DNA of 64,000 nucleotides from Symbiodinium microadriaticum (GCA_001939145.1 LSRX01000775.1:290306-354305); one strand, 5' to 3'; counted from the first letter of the stretch, positions 11,940-23,905 are shown. Program-made: numbers and translations. Notes: a model not told the origin generated them from the sequence alone.

Positions 11940-14265
11940 GCCTGGACGATGAGCAGACCGAAGAGATCCGCGAGGAAGCGTCGTAAAGAAGGGCGCTGTG
12001 GATCTTTGAGGGTTTGGGGCTTGCTGCTGCTCCGCAGACGATGCGATGGATCCCTTTTGTTCACAAAGCGCAAGTCCAGGCTTTCAGCCTCTTTGATACA
12101 GAGCAGTCCGGTGCCATCGACGCACGGGAGCTGAAGGCCGGGTGATGCCGGGTGTCTCAATGCAGTTCTGCCGCGAGTGTCACTTCAAGCGACGCTCCGG
12201 GAGGCAGCGCTGAGAGCCTTAGGCTTCGAAGTCAAGAAGGAAGATGCCCGGATCTCGTTCTGGGACCGTGATAGGGTCGAGGGTCGGCTTCGCCCTTGTC
12301 TGGGGTATCGTCGGTGAAAGCGTGGCTGGGTTGAGGCTTGAATTTGGAGGCTGGGCAAACTCCAACAATTGGACATTGGAACTTTCTATTCGCAAAGCCC
12401 GAGCCACACATTCTGGAGTGGTGGAGGCAGCGTCTAGGTTTCAGGTTTGTCGGAAAGCTTGTGTCTGAAATCCGCTCGCTTCATCAGCTGTCGGCCTCAA
12501 AGACCTGATCTTGCCACCACTTGAAGGCCTGAAGGCTCCAAGCCCATGCCCCAAACCATGACTTCTGACCTCTCCGCAAAAAGTGAAATCTTGGCCCAGC
12601 AGTCCCAGCTTCTGAGTCCGATGAACGGCGTTTTGAGGTCAGAAGAATGCTGGCGGACATTGGCAAAGCCGGGTCTTCGGCTCCGGTAAAGTTCGTCATT
12701 GCCGGCAGCTTGTGAAACGGCTGCTCAATTCCCGGTTGATGGCAAGCATCCCGGTGTGCTGCGGGAGTAGCGGCCCTCTAGACCCGTCAAGGCTACTCGC
12801 GCAGACGTGGGCGGACATTTCTCCAAGACTGCTCAAGACTCCCGACACCTCAGGACCCGTCCCAGCCCATCGATTTCAATGAGTTCTGCGAGATGATGAA
12901 GGGAAGGCCGGCACAAGAGGCGGTTTTTGTGCATTGGTGCATCTCCACACCGTCTGGGATGGAGCGGAGCCGTTGCAACCTCCTGGATGGAAGGATGCCC
13001 GACAAGAACTCGCGGGTGGAGATCGACAAGGCCGCGCCAGTCGTTTCGTGTACCAAGGAAACTCATAGATCGACGACAAGTCTCATGCTCGACACGGTCA
13101 GTGTGTGCTACTGTAGTCAGCCTTTCTCTGAATGTGAGTTTCATCACCTGCTTACAAGGTCTTTGCCCTCTTCGACGAGGACGAGACGGGCAAGATCTCC
13201 TTCCGCAACCTCAAGAGAATCGCCCAGGAGCCAACCTCCCGCCCGAGCCACACACCGATTCCCGGGCCCGTCGCTGGCAAGCTCCTGCCCGCGATCTGTG
13301 TCGACCCAGCTTTACTTCGGGAGTGTGTCGCGATATTGAACCTTCGACTAGCTTCTGTCGGAGCTGCTCGGGAGCCCTGACTTCCCTCGATCTCTATCCC
13401 TGTCAACTTCAACCCCACGACCCCGCAGTTTCCACCCCTTGCACGAAGTTCCCGAATCTAAGCCTCGAGCCCGAAGCCCATCACAGGAGCTCGGTGAGAG
13501 CCTCACCGACGAGGAGCTCCAAGAGATGATCGAGGAGGCCCTGCAGAGATTGCGATGGATGTAACCATGTATAGCCATGTAGTCAGGGTGGTACGTGCAA
13601 GAGTGATCATGCTATTGTGCTAGCCTAACAGTGCCACAGTGCTACAGTTCGTGAGACTCTTGAGAGCAATTGTGGCGGCAGCCACTAGCAAAGGGATCGC
13701 ACATGAATTACGGTGCTCGTCGCAAAGTGCATTGGCTTTATGCTTGCATGAACCGATTAATTGAAATCCCCTGTGCATGACCTTATGACCGCGAGGTGGC
13801 ATTAGCAGTATAACCATGACTAGTAACCAGTAGTGGCCGTCGTACTCGTCGCTGTCGTAGTCGTCGTCGGCGTTTTCGTCGGCGTTGTTGTGATCGTCGC
13901 AGAAGAAGGAAAAACGAAGGTCAAAAACATGATTCTAAGGTCGGGATTCGCAATGACCGCAACAATATGCCAAAAGCCATTGATTTCAATTGGTTTCTGC
14001 GTGGATAGTAATGTAAAGCCAGCATACTAAATCTCAGTGATAGTACCCTAAACCCCAGACCCTAAACCCCCTAAACCCTACGCATCCCTACGCCCTAAAC
14101 CCCCAACACCTCCCACACCCCCTGGTCGCATCTTTTCTCCCTGAGGCCGATCGTGATGGGGACGGGCTCATCAGCCCCGAGGAGTTCTACCGGGTGATGC
14201 GAAAGCAGCGCTCTCCGAGAAACCGGGGCAATTCTTGGGCATTTATAGGGCCTTGCAGCGTTTGA
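11940..14265 (+). CDS. Centrin (caltractin), EF-hand protein, nine readable exons
   Basis: Centrin is a four-EF-hand calcium-binding protein of basal bodies, centrosomes and contractile fibres. Exons placed by homology: 11940-11974 ([12 protein letters not shown]), 12080-12136 ([19 protein letters not shown]), 12204-12245 ([13 protein letters not shown]), 12638-12685 ([15 protein letters not shown]), 12866-12906 ([12 protein letters not shown]), 12994-13030 ([12 protein letters not shown]), 13159-13227 ([20 protein letters not shown]), 13487-13537 ([17 protein letters not shown]) and 14146-14265 ([21 protein letters not shown] at 14263). EF-hands 1, 3 and 4 look normal; EF3 ends in Asn, as is usual in centrins. 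EF2 has lost acidic residues at loop positions 1 and 3 (Gly, Ala) and is probably weak for calcium. The eight introns start GA, GC, GC, GT, GC, GC, GA, GC, and seven of eight downstream exons start with G. Unless another exon follows, the C-terminus runs about 18 residues past the usual end. The start exon was not found. Confidence 0.92.
13828..13902. repeat. Degenerate (CGT)n tract in centrin intron
   Basis: Imperfect GTCGTC/GTTGTC units inside the last centrin intron. Confidence 0.7.
14043..14106. repeat. Degenerate CCCTAAA (telomere-like) tract
   Basis: Several CCCTAAAC words, some perfect and some decayed, inside the last centrin intron. CCCTAAA is the complement of TTTAGGG, the telomere-type repeat of plants and several protists. 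Here it is interstitial and short. Confidence 0.75.
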
Positions 14266-14680
14266 GGTTGAGGGTTCTGTAGGACTGTTATGCCTACGGC
14301 GCTTCAGGGTTTAATTGAGTTTGGGATCTGGGGTTTCATAATTTTCGGGTTTAGGGCTTCAGCGCGGTTTAGGGCTTTGGGTTTGAGGTTCCGGGCTTCA
14401 TGATTTTCGGGTTAGGGCTGCCTGCGGCTTTAGGGTTTCCGGGTTTAGGCGTGAGATTTGAGGTTTCAGGGCTTCAGATTTTTTGGCTTTGGTCTTGGAG
14501 GCTTTACGGCGCTCGGTGTGGGATTCAGAGCTCGAGGGTTTTTTCGGTTTTAAGTTATTCAGGGGGTGCCAAGTCCTTAAATCGGATTTAGTGCTTCAGG
14601 ATTTCGGGGTTTGTGTCTTGAGGGTTTGGGCTTCAGGCGTTTGGGCTTCAGGGTTTCGGGTGTCAGCTGTGGGATGGACA
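14230..14680. repeat. Decayed TTTAGGG-like tract
   Basis: About 450 bp just after the centrin stop built of variants of GGGTTTAGGGCTTCAGG, on the strand opposite to the CCCTAAA tract above. Similar but weaker stretches occur at about 6900-7500, 17030-17150 and 60280-60480. It holds no gene. Confidence 0.6.
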
Positions 14681-17587
14681 ATTTAAAGAAATCCGCATGT
14701 TTTTTTCGTATCATGGTTGATTTATCAGGCAGTGGGAGAGTGAGATTAAGAATGAGAAGGATGAGATACATATGTTCGGCTCGGGGGTTCGGGTCAGACT
14801 GAAACTGAACAGGGCCTCTGTGCCATGCTAGGGCATCGAGCTGAGTCAAGCTTTGGCCCAGGCGCGGTGGCAACCCCCTGGACGATTGGGACAGCGATGA
14901 AGACTGAGGCGGAAGCAACTTGTGCTTTCTTCGATTGGTGCGAGTGTATTGTGATTGCACTGAGCTGAAAGACTATGGCTATGATAGTTTTATTCAGCTA
15001 AGTACAGCCACTGCGATAGCCACAAACAAGTAACTGCTCGCACGGACAACCACACGAAATGGCGAAATCTCACACTTGTCTCGTGGTGACGTTTCTTGAC
15101 CAAAGGCTTTAACAATGCGTGGATTCCCACAAAGGCCCTGGGCCATCCTTCCAACCAGGCGTCGCCGTCTTACTCGCAAGGAGGGTGCTAGCGCAAGGAA
15201 GCGGGTGATCATTGATGCTGCAGCATGCCCAGAAGCTACCAGACCCGATAATCAGTCTCATCGCACGCAAAAGGAAAAACTCTTGTGCTGGGGCACTCGT
15301 GTTGGAAAGCCTAAATCTGTCAGGCCCCGTTATCAGTAACTGGATATTGGATTTGTCTTGCTAGCCAGTTTTTTTTGCAGTGCGCTTTTTTGTTTTTTTC
15401 TCCGTGGCTGGTATGTCGTTGTGCACCTGGGATGCTGGGATCGGAGTGTGCCAGGGAGCCCTCTGAGTCTTCATCCGGAAGCTGGCGCGCGCAGCGAGAC
15501 TCAGAGAGCCGAGGGAGGGTTGTGCTTCCTGGGTAGACGTGGTTTCTGGGTTTGGGGCTGACTGATGAAAGGCTCTCCCCCGTGGAATGAGAGTGCCTCC
15601 AGTATAGCGAGAACATGTGGTGTAGCACCAAGTAGACTTGTCCACACCACAGAAGTAAAAGCACAGCAGTAAGCTCAGACAAGCCATGCAGTTGTTCAAT
15701 CATGTACAACACGCATATCTTTTAGTGGCATTCTAGATTCCAGGAGATGTTGTTTGGCTTTAACCACAGCAGATTGATTGGTCGTGAAGGTTGCGGCTAG
15801 CAGCGTGAGCAGGAGTTTCGATATTCTAGATCGAAAACCTAGACCCGAAAGCAATGGTGCCTTGTGCTCGAGCGCTGTTCCTTTGGAAGGAAGGGTCCGT
15901 TCTATCATAGCACGGTATTCCCTGGCCCAGGCTCAAGGGTTCGTAAGCCCGAAGAGCCTTTGAAGCCCAGCCGCTCCTAGACTTTTCCCCCGAGTGTCTC
16001 GACCGAAGGCCGGCCCCTCAGTGAAGCCCGTGGATGTCCCTTAGGCCTCGGAGATTACTCCGACCCTGGAGCTGTTTCCAAAAGAGTTTTAATGGGAGTA
16101 CAGTGTTCGGCGTGGAAGGTTCAGGATAATCGCGGTCCAGCGTGCAAGATCGTAGCTCACAGGGCCCTGAGAAATCTTCCCTTTGGTGACAGCCGCACAG
16201 CCGGGGAGCACAGCGAAACTGCTGTGGAGCATGCGAAAACAGCCCGCTCAGAGGTGGGGGCTTGGGTTGGGGGTTTCCTTTGCTTAGGACAGTGAGCTGA
16301 GGACTGCCACCATGGTTCCACCTTTGCGTTCCTGTTTTGGGTCCGGATTTGCAAGCATGTCTTTTTTTGCTATAGCAGCTATCCGCCCTTCTCCGGGCAA
16401 TGCAGCTGTAGCCTTTTTGTTGCCACCGACTCTTCCAGAAGCAGACGATGCCCGGATAGGTTTCACGGTTCGAATTCGGTTGCGTACCTGTCCCGTTCCC
16501 TTTCATTTCCTCGCAAAGCCTCATCGGCTCCAAGAGTTGAGCGCGCCTCACGGCAGCAACAGAGCAACACTTCACGAAGCCCACACCCAACCTGGAGCGC
16601 TCCTCGTTGGAATCACTTTGGCTTGCTTCGACGATCGGTCATACACCTCTAGCTGACTCTAGCTACTCGTGTCCTAGCCCACAAGGTGCAGAAGCACGTC
16701 ACATGAAGAGCAAAGCAGCAGCCCGTTTCCGGCTGGTCCTGGGGGCTTCGACAGTCTTCAAGTCGCCGAGACTTTAGCGGGACATTCCAGGGTCTCTAGC
16801 CGAAGGTCTCCCAAGCAATGGCCCCACGGCCTGAAGCCTGAAGCGGAGGCCCGGGGCCCGGCTTGGAAGGCATTTTTTGGGGGGTTTTGAGGTGTCCTAG
16901 CCGCCTAGCCCAAGCCCGAACTTGCAAGCTTGTGCCAGATGTTTGCATGGCTCTCCGGCATTGAGCAGTGCGTCTGCTCCCACGCCCAAGAGCGAAGCAG
17001 TTCGGAGCCCAGCTTTCTAAGGGGGGGGGGTCCAGGGTTCAAGGCTCTAAGGATTTGGGGACAGAGGGGATCGTATCGATCGGGGATCTAGGGTTTAAGT
17101 GTTCGGTTTTCGCTTGTTTGGATTTCCGTCTGCAGGGTTTGGGTCAGGTGTCGGAGGTTCAATCAAGTCAATACATTTTGTCGACTCCAGTCCCAGTTTG
17201 TCCTTGCATCAGCTGGTAGGTCCGCCGCAGCAGCCGGATCTCTTCAAACCAAGCACAACAAAATAATTTAGCGAAAATGGCGCCAGCTTGGTCATCCTTG
17301 CCAGTTCGGTGTTGGACGTGAGTAAGCAGTGCACCCATGCGAATCCTTGTTGTAGTACAGAGAGGGCTTCGAAGCATATTCTGCAAGGTGAGGCGCTCGC
17401 ACACTCGACTCCAAAACCAGAGCCCGATGTCCCAGGTGTCTGGGACAACAATCTAGAGATCAACGATAGCTATCCGGCCGTGCCGGGGTTCAAGGCCCGC
17501 TGGTTTGACTGTCTGAGGGCTTGAGGATCTCTGGATGTCTGTGTCAGATTCTGTGTGGATGTCAGGGTTTCAAACTCGCGAGCTCAT
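14681..17587. other. Unassigned region
   Basis: No recognisable exon set. The longest frames (16018-16590 minus; 16312-16656 plus) overlap each other and have the composition of random frames. Nothing else stands out except GGGTTT-like words near 17030-17150. Confidence 0.4.
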
Positions 17588-17653
17588 CCCTAACCCGATT
17601 CACATGGCATTAAACCTTTTTTCCCTAACCCGATGCACATGGCATTAAACCTT
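17588..17653. repeat. Two-copy tandem repeat, 35-bp period
   Basis: CCCTAACCCGATTCACATGG at 17588 recurs at 17623 with one change (T to G in GATTC/GATGC); each copy ends in CATTAAACC and a T-rich tail. Confidence 0.85.
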
Positions 17654-18600
17654 GAGCCCAGACTCTGCTGAAACCCTTTCAAGAACAAAAAGCAGCCTCA
17701 AAAGGGTGTGCAGATCATAGACACGTGAAAGAATCGTGGGGGTGGAGGCCAGATGATAGAGACGGTCTCTGGACTATAGACTCTGGCCACAATCTGCCTG
17801 CATCTCTCTTTCCTTTCTCACTTTTCTTCGTCTCGTAAAATAGGCTGCAGCTATGACCTTTGCTGGGCAGGATTCTGTGGTCTTGCAGAATGTGGAGTAC
17901 CCTGAGACCTTGCCGCGCAGGGACCCTGGACTTGTTGCTTACAGCCTTGAGCCTTCTCCTGGTGGTGAATGGCACACAAGCAATTGACACAACAATCTGG
18001 TCAACATCAACAATGATGACTGCAACTCAAACATAGCCATACTGCCCGCAGTCTCCTAGAGAGCCAGTAGCACAAGTGCGAGGTCTTGATACAGCAAAGA
18101 ACAGCATGGTAGTGCTGGCAACAGCAAATGTCAACATATTCCCTTTGAGTAGTTTGGCAGTCCGTAGTATTGCACTTTCGAGAGTGATTCCACAAGTTCA
18201 TTCCGATACATGTTCGCTACAACGTTGTCCTTGTGTGCATTCGTTGGTTGTCAAAGCCAAGTTGCCCCAGGTGTTGTCCCTTCTCTGTTCCACGCCACCT
18301 GTACTCGATGTTTCTTCAGATTGCAAGTCGAGTGGCGAGTAGGGACATCAATACTCAGAAGAGTACGAGGGGGGCCCTGGTTTCAGCCGGGAGTCAAAAA
18401 CCCTGCAAGACGTCGTCACAGTCCCGGACGTGACAAGACACAATCGCAGCGCGTCAGGCGCCCCAAAGCCCGAAGCACTAAGCTCTGTAAAACCACAACA
18501 GTCCATCCCCTTAATGTCCGAAAACAAGCCTCTTAGACCCCATCGACCCCGAACGCTAAATTCCCTTATTCACTAGAGCCCATTGGCGCTTGAACTCGCG
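17654..18600. other. Unassigned region
   Basis: No exon or structural RNA recognised on either strand. Confidence 0.4.
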
Positions 18601-19309
18601 CACTTATTCAACCCCCCCTCTGCCACAGGGTTGCGGGCGAAGCTGCCGCCGGGCCCGAGGTTGCGGTCGGCATCGACCTCGGGCATGGCACAGGGGTCCC
18701 TGCAAGGAGAATTGGGGAGGTTTGAGGAATCTTTTTCTTGGGGGTCTGATCGCGGAGGTGTGTGTGGGGTTTGGGGATTCGCATCCTGAGGCACTAGGCT
18801 TAAAAACATGCTGCGACCCGACTTTGGTGGGTCGTTGCCACTCGGGGGGGCATGGCCCTGGCGGAAGCGTAGTCCCCAAACCAAGCCTGGGCTACGAGGT
18901 GCCGACATTCCGTGCTGCGGAGTTCGAAACAATGCAGGGCGAACCGCAGCTCGGTCAAATGGTTGGGTTCCAGCAGGTCGGAGCCGTCCTCACTCGGGCG
19001 CGCTTTCGTGCATCGAAGCTGGGCGCAGCACGTGTTGCTTTCCCAGACAGCGCCGCTTTTCCGGATGTGCTCAACTTTCACCGTATTTTTGGTTGAATTT
19101 CCACACCAAGCGTGGTCCAAATTCACAGATGCCTTTTGGCGCCCGCTCCCAACAGAGATCACGTCAGGCTTCTGATCGGGACCCTGATGCACATCAAGCT
19201 GGAGGCCTGGTCCAGGGCAAATGCTTCTTGTTAAGTTGAGTTTAACTTGTTGATAGTCTTGGTTATCGTCACCAACTTCTAATCCTACCCCGACTCCTTC
19301 TGCTACCAT
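18600..19309 (-). CDS. Candidate minus-strand gene, unidentified
   Basis: Minus-strand readings with coding character. A 169-codon frame (19309-18800) includes PDQKPDVISVGSGRQKASV near its start and SEDGSDLLEPNHLTELRFAL further on. A second exon at about 18685-18617 follows a strong acceptor (ttctccttgcag) and reads AMPEVDADRNLGPGG. The acceptor is on the minus strand, which decides the direction. No family is recognised, and neither start nor stop can be fixed. It may be one gene with the minus-strand segment just to its right, but that segment ends in a stop, so two genes are more likely. Confidence 0.35.
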
Positions 19310-19607
19310 TCATGTCATACGGCCGCTGCCACGACGACTGCTCTTCGTCTGCGGGGGCATTGGGGCCGAAGGTTGCGAGTTGAGAGGTACTTTTGAGGGC
19401 TGCGGGCCGGTTCCGGACACGCGGCTGCTCGTGCTTCGACGGGTTTCGGCGAGTACGTGCTGTCGAATCTGCTAGAAAGCTAGAACCTGCAGCCGCACTG
19501 GTGCGCAGCGACAGCAGGTACAGTTGCACCTGTAGGATTGGCTCCCGGCTCCCCCCACCTGCTCCCTGCCAGCGAGAGGAGTCTGTGCAGCAGATGACGG
19601 TCACCCT

Positions 19608-19963
19608 TTATGCCGCGACCTCGATGCTCCGGGGCCCTCGGGGCATCGCTCGCTGCACACTTTCGGGCTCGCGACACGCGGCCTGGAACCCCAACTCCTG
19701 CACTGCACACTGAATCCGAGGCATGAAGAAGCATCTCGTGGATTCAGTGTTCCGAAGCCCCAGCTTCCAGAGGCCAACGGCTTCTCGATGTCGCCGCTGG
19801 TCGGTGGAGGCTGCTGGCCGAAGAAGTAGGGTCTGACTTTGACGTTGGACCGCAATTGAGGGTTGTAAGGTAAGACTCGTGTTGAGGATTGGGGAGTCGA
19901 TGTGTGCTTGTGGACTCTTGCCCCGGGGTCTCTCGGTTGCCGTGGTGCCAGTGCTGCAGTCAA
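19608..19963 (-). CDS. Candidate 3' end of a minus-strand gene
   Basis: Two minus-strand readings in different frames that look like adjacent exons. About 19850-19750 reads VRPYFFGQQPPPTSGDIEKP; about 19727-19608 reads CREPESVQRAMPRGPRSIEV to a TAA stop at 19608-19610. The amino-acid make-up is protein-like, while the opposite strand gives only short frames. No domain is recognised. Upstream exons would lie at higher coordinates, towards 20.3 kb, but could not be traced. Confidence 0.33.
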
Positions 19964-21021
19964 TGCCAGCGGTGTTGTATTTTGTGAACTTGCGGGATCT
20001 CTGGCGCTCTTGAAGCAGTCCTCTTCCTACACATTGGATATACAGACCCCCTTCCACCGATCTGCGGAGGTTTGGTCAGGAGTATCACTAAACCCACCGG
20101 CCTCAGGGTCCGGGCTTCTGCTGCGCGCAAAAAGCACATATTCAGACACCTCCCTGAAGCCTGGAAGTGTTTTTTCTTGGCCAGGAAGTGATGCGAGACG
20201 GGTGAACAGGGCCTGGTCGCCTTTCTCTCTTGTGGAGAAGTGCCAGGTGGGGACTGTTCGAGCGGAGCAGTCCCCTGTTGGGCTCCCGGGCCTGCCAACT
20301 TGCTTGCTTGCTTGGTTGCTTGGATTCGAGGTTGTCATTCAGCCAACTGTGAGGTCGCTTCCAGCTGCTTAAGTGACTGACGGCGAAGTGATTCCGAGCA
20401 GTCCACCCATCCAGAGGGTGAGGATTCCAGGAGAAGGACTTCCAAGGATCATTCCAAGGAAGGGCAAAGCTCTCTGAGCGTAGCCCTCGGGTTGTCTGGT
20501 TCATTAGACTCAGTAGACAGCAAAGATGAGAGCGTGCTACGTTTCTTTACATGTAAGAGAAGCTTTGTCGGTTTCATTCTCATAGCAACTGTGGAGCGCC
20601 TGTCTGTGGCCTCGTTGTCTTGTGCCCTGTGGAGCAGGTGAAGACCCTGCAGCACTCGGCATACTGGGCGGTTTTCAAGCTTACAGTGTGGTGCACAGAC
20701 ACCTCATTGCATCGAGGGATCTATCAAAATCCGTCCATCTGTTTGTTTCGTCTGATGCTTATGCCAGAGCCCCTGGCATCCTACGTGGTGCACGTGTAAG
20801 CGGACTCGTTTGGTGAGCATTGTTTGACAGTCGGGCCGTAGCCGCAGACATGGTAGTGTTGGATTGGCTACAGAACAGGGGCGGGCCTCAGGACGAGATT
20901 CATGCGGTTCTTTTTGCGTGTTTCGGCCAGCATAGCGATAGCGGGAACCACATTACAACGTCTCGTGCATGCAAGAGCCACAGTACCAATATAGATTGGT
21001 TGCTTCTATCCCCACGTCTAG
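19964..21021. other. Unassigned region
   Basis: No convincing exon. Upstream parts of the minus-strand gene on the left or of the + strand gene on the right may be here. Confidence 0.35.
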
Positions 21022-21360
21022 AAGAGTAACGGAGCCTTCAAGCTGTCCCAGTCTCAGGTCTTCCGTGCCGGAGGTCACGACCTCTGTCTGTACTTCGCCT
21101 GCACGGGAGGCAATGCCTACAAGGACTGCTTGTCGTGTTCTGGCAACGGCTGATGTCGAGGCAACGGCTGTTCAATCCGACAGTTTGAATTCCTGGGCCG
21201 AGAAGGGGAAAAACGGTGCTTGCAGCCCAGCTGCGCAGAGATCGGGATGTCTTTGCAACTCCCTGCAAAGGAGCGTGACCGATGGGTCGAGAAGATTGGT
21301 GTTCTAGTGAGCCAGGCGGGTGAGAGAGAAGCTGCCGAGCCGCTGCAGTTCATTCAGTCC
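21022..21360 (+). CDS. Exons of a PH-domain-like protein
   Basis: An exon starting after an acceptor AG at 21020-21021 reads on to about 21147 and contains AFKLSQSQVFRAGGHDLCL and YFACTGGNAYKDCLS. A second exon at about 21238-21360 contains LQLPAKERDRWVEKIGVLV. The pattern of acidic/basic residues then ERDRWVEKI matches the C-terminal helix of pleckstrin-homology domains, which bind phosphoinositides or proteins. The strand-rich part of the fold cannot be aligned with confidence. These exons begin a series of coding-like + strand pieces that runs to 27.53 kb and may be one long gene. Confidence 0.4.
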
Positions 21361-21547
21361 AGATTCAGTCGAGTTTCATAGCTTCACTGATATGCAGATG
21401 CCCCTGCTAAACCGTGACCGCAGTTTTCGAAAGGCAGTGGCAAGATGTCTCCTGTTCCAAGGATCAGTGGAGACAAGCGCAGATTGTCAGATTGTCACCA
21501 ACACATTGAAGAAAGGACTGTCAACTTGAGGCAGAGGTTTCAAACGC

Positions 21548-22067
21548 CAACAAAGAGCCGCAGGCCCCGAACGACACCAAGATCTCAGCAAGTGTTCAGG
21601 TGACCCGATCCCTCTTCCCGCCTGCAGAGATCAAGGCGCATTTGAGGGATAGCGCTAGCAGGATCAAGGACCAGGCTTTCCTGAAGGTCCTAGTTGGCAC
21701 GAAGGGGTCCATTTTGGCAGGCTCGTGCGTGATTGGCGCACCCTACGTCGAAACTCGCTAACGCTGAAGGTCCAGCCCCTGCCTGGCATCGAATCGACCT
21801 CAACGCGGATACTGGCCGCTTGACTTCGGTGTCGTTGGGCTTCTGGGTTGTGGGAACGGAAGGGCGAACGCTTGGTAGCCAGAGCTTGCTGCGAAAAGTC
21901 TCGGTCTCGGTAACATTCATCGATAATGAGATTCAGCATTCCATAGTGTCTGCAGATCCTGGGTCGGAGGTGAGACATGTCGGGTTTCTGCTGCTTTAGA
22001 AAAGGGCGCTGAGGCCCTCTTGCAGTCGAGTAAGGTTCAGGAGACCAAGAAGGTTCTGCTAGGCCAA
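21548..22067 (+). CDS. Candidate exons downstream of the PH-like exons
   Basis: Three exon-like pieces with plausible splice sites. About 21548-21601 reads NKEPQAPNDTKISASVQ before a gt donor. About 21628-21705 follows cgcctgcag and includes HLRDSASRIKDQAFLKVLVG. 22026-22067 follows ctcttgcag, reads SSKVQETKKVLLGQ and ends at a gtaacc donor. They probably belong with the PH-like exons upstream. No family recognised. Confidence 0.35.
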
Positions 22068-22508
22068 GTAACCCCGACCCAAACTCAAATCACATTTAAT
22101 GCGACCAATGCCAACTCTCCAAAGTTTCAGAAGCCTTGCGGCTGGTTGGCTAACATTCCAGGTGACCCGAGACAGTCGTGGATCTAGCCTTCCGTGCATT
22201 TTCATCGACAACAACCTTAAACTCCGGACCCTGAATCCATCAGGCGGGTTTCCTCCTCCAGGGCTGCAATATGGACACCTGCCAGCTCGTCTACGCGGAG
22301 CTCCATGCGTGCCTTTCGAGAATGCCAGTCGTGGTTGTGTGTTTCGGATGTACTCGACTCTCTAACCCAAGTCACATAAGCTTGAGGGCTCAGGGTTTTC
22401 GATCAGGATTTCTGTCTTACTTGCTCACGGGGTGCTCTAGTTACTCTAGTTTCCGGCGCTGCGAGCTACATCCAAATCTCTTGAGTTCTAGATGTAGATT
22501 AGTGCAGC

Positions 22509-22883
22509 ATGCACCTTTTGACAAGTTGCACTGGGGCCGACGCGGAGTATCGGCTCGAGGTGCCTTCTTTTGTATTCTTGTGGGCCATGTCGTGCTCACG
22601 GGCTGCGCTGGAGTTTGTGTTGCGACAGCTGGCGTCGCTTTCGGTGCTAAGCGGCTTGGAGGCCTTGGAGATCTATGACTGCACATTGGAGCAGACGCGG
22701 CATGCGCTTCTGACTGTGCGCAGTTGGGTCGATAGGAGTGAGGCCGCGCTGCTGCTTCCATTGGTCGATCTCTTGACGAGCTTGCATTGTGACAGCATGG
22801 ACCCCGTCCGTGGGCCGTGCCTTACTTCAGCCGAGTGGGCCCCACTGTGGTCCGTGCAGGACATTGTCGTCCAACTCTTGTAG
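22509..22883 (+). CDS. Open frame of 124 codons, possible terminal exon
   Basis: An open + strand frame with protein-like composition, Leu-rich helices (FVLRQLASLSVLSGLEALE; RHALLTVRSWVDRSEAALLL) and a stop at 22881-22883. It is longer than a typical exon in this window. It may be a last exon, a small intron-poor gene, or part of the surrounding PH-like gene read past its donor. No family recognised. Confidence 0.35.
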   Translation: MHLLTSCTGADAEYRLEVPSFVFLWAMSCSRAALEFVLRQLASLSVLSGLEALEIYDCTLEQTRHALLTVRSWVDRSEAALLLPLVDLLTSLHCDSMDPVRGPCLTSAEWAPLWSVQDIVVQLL

Positions 22884-23411
22884 CACCCTGGCTCGCTCAG
22901 CCAGGGCTCCTGCAGCGCTCGCCGCTGTGAAGGAAGCTCGCAGTCAGAAGCTTCTTGATTGGAGGCAGATCCTCCCTCTAACTGCCGTCTCTGCACCCCT
23001 TTGCACGGAAGAGCGGGCTGGTTTTCCCGTGCAGCCTCACAGGTGACGACCTGAGCCCTAACGCATGTTGGGGCAACGTCTGCAAGGCCTCGTATCCAAA
23101 AGCCATTAAGCCGTCGTGATGATTACTGATCCTGGTCCCCTTGCAACCCACGGTCCTCGCCAACGGAAGCCATAATGCGATTCAGGGCAGATGCGGCCCC
23201 TATTTCTCGAGATATGATTCCTGGAGAAGGAACTGGAAGGATGATAGCCGATTGCACCTTAGATCGAAGTATCACCGATGTTTCCTCAGGGAATCCGGCC
23301 TCTTGGTGTGGTGTCGATGAGAACTCGCTGCTTTCCTTCTTGATGTGCATAATATCAGGGCGGCAGGTGCATCGCTCAAGCGAGGACAATATCGTGCTGC
23401 CCCCCCGAATG

Positions 23412-23905
23412 CTGAGCAGCAATCTCGTTTCAAGTGCGTCGTCTACGCATGCCGGACACAGCTTACGATAGAGTCCGATAGAGCTCTGTTCAAGGACTGC
23501 ATCAGGTCGATCAAGCGAGGCCTCGGGCCGGCCGGCCTTGAAAGATTCTTTCGACGTGTGCCGGCTTGGGCCACACGGGGCTTACGGCTTGGACTACGAG
23601 GCATTTTCTGCCGGCGGCTGTGGACGAACTCATGCTGGCCTCTAGCCTTTGTATGCAAGCGAGAAATGGAGATGGCTTCGGCATCAGGCAATCACTTGTA
23701 CTTCCGGCGAGGGGATGATTCATCTGCTGCTGCCCGTGCACAAACCTGCCACGGCAGGGGAGCTCACGGAACGGAGCTTAGCATGCGCATGCGCGATCCG
23801 CACGCAGCAGCTGTGTCACGCGGGTGAGAAAAAAGTGCAGGAGATCGAGCCATTGGCTCAGGCACTCGGTGAATCAATCTTGTCTCAGATAGGTTCTAAA
23901 GCTCA
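23412..23905 (+). CDS. Weak exon-like pieces, unidentified
   Basis: About 23412-23462 reads EQQSRFKCVVYACRTQ; about 23480-23507 reads LFKDCIR before gtcgat; and about 23735-23890 includes GEKKVQEIEPLAQALGESIL. The last is the most protein-like. All are on the + strand, the same as the PH-like exons on both sides. Confidence 0.25.

Noticed and set aside
18640..18705. Hsp70/actin-type ATP-binding start (VAVGIDLG) on the + strand
   Set aside because: Only one short motif match, with nothing following that fits Hsp70; the opposite strand has a strong acceptor and a more protein-like reading.
23500..23640. Mitochondrial carrier repeat
   Set aside because: GLERFFRRVPAWATRG is superficially like the carrier loop, but no PX(D/E)XX(K/R) signature or paired repeats were found.
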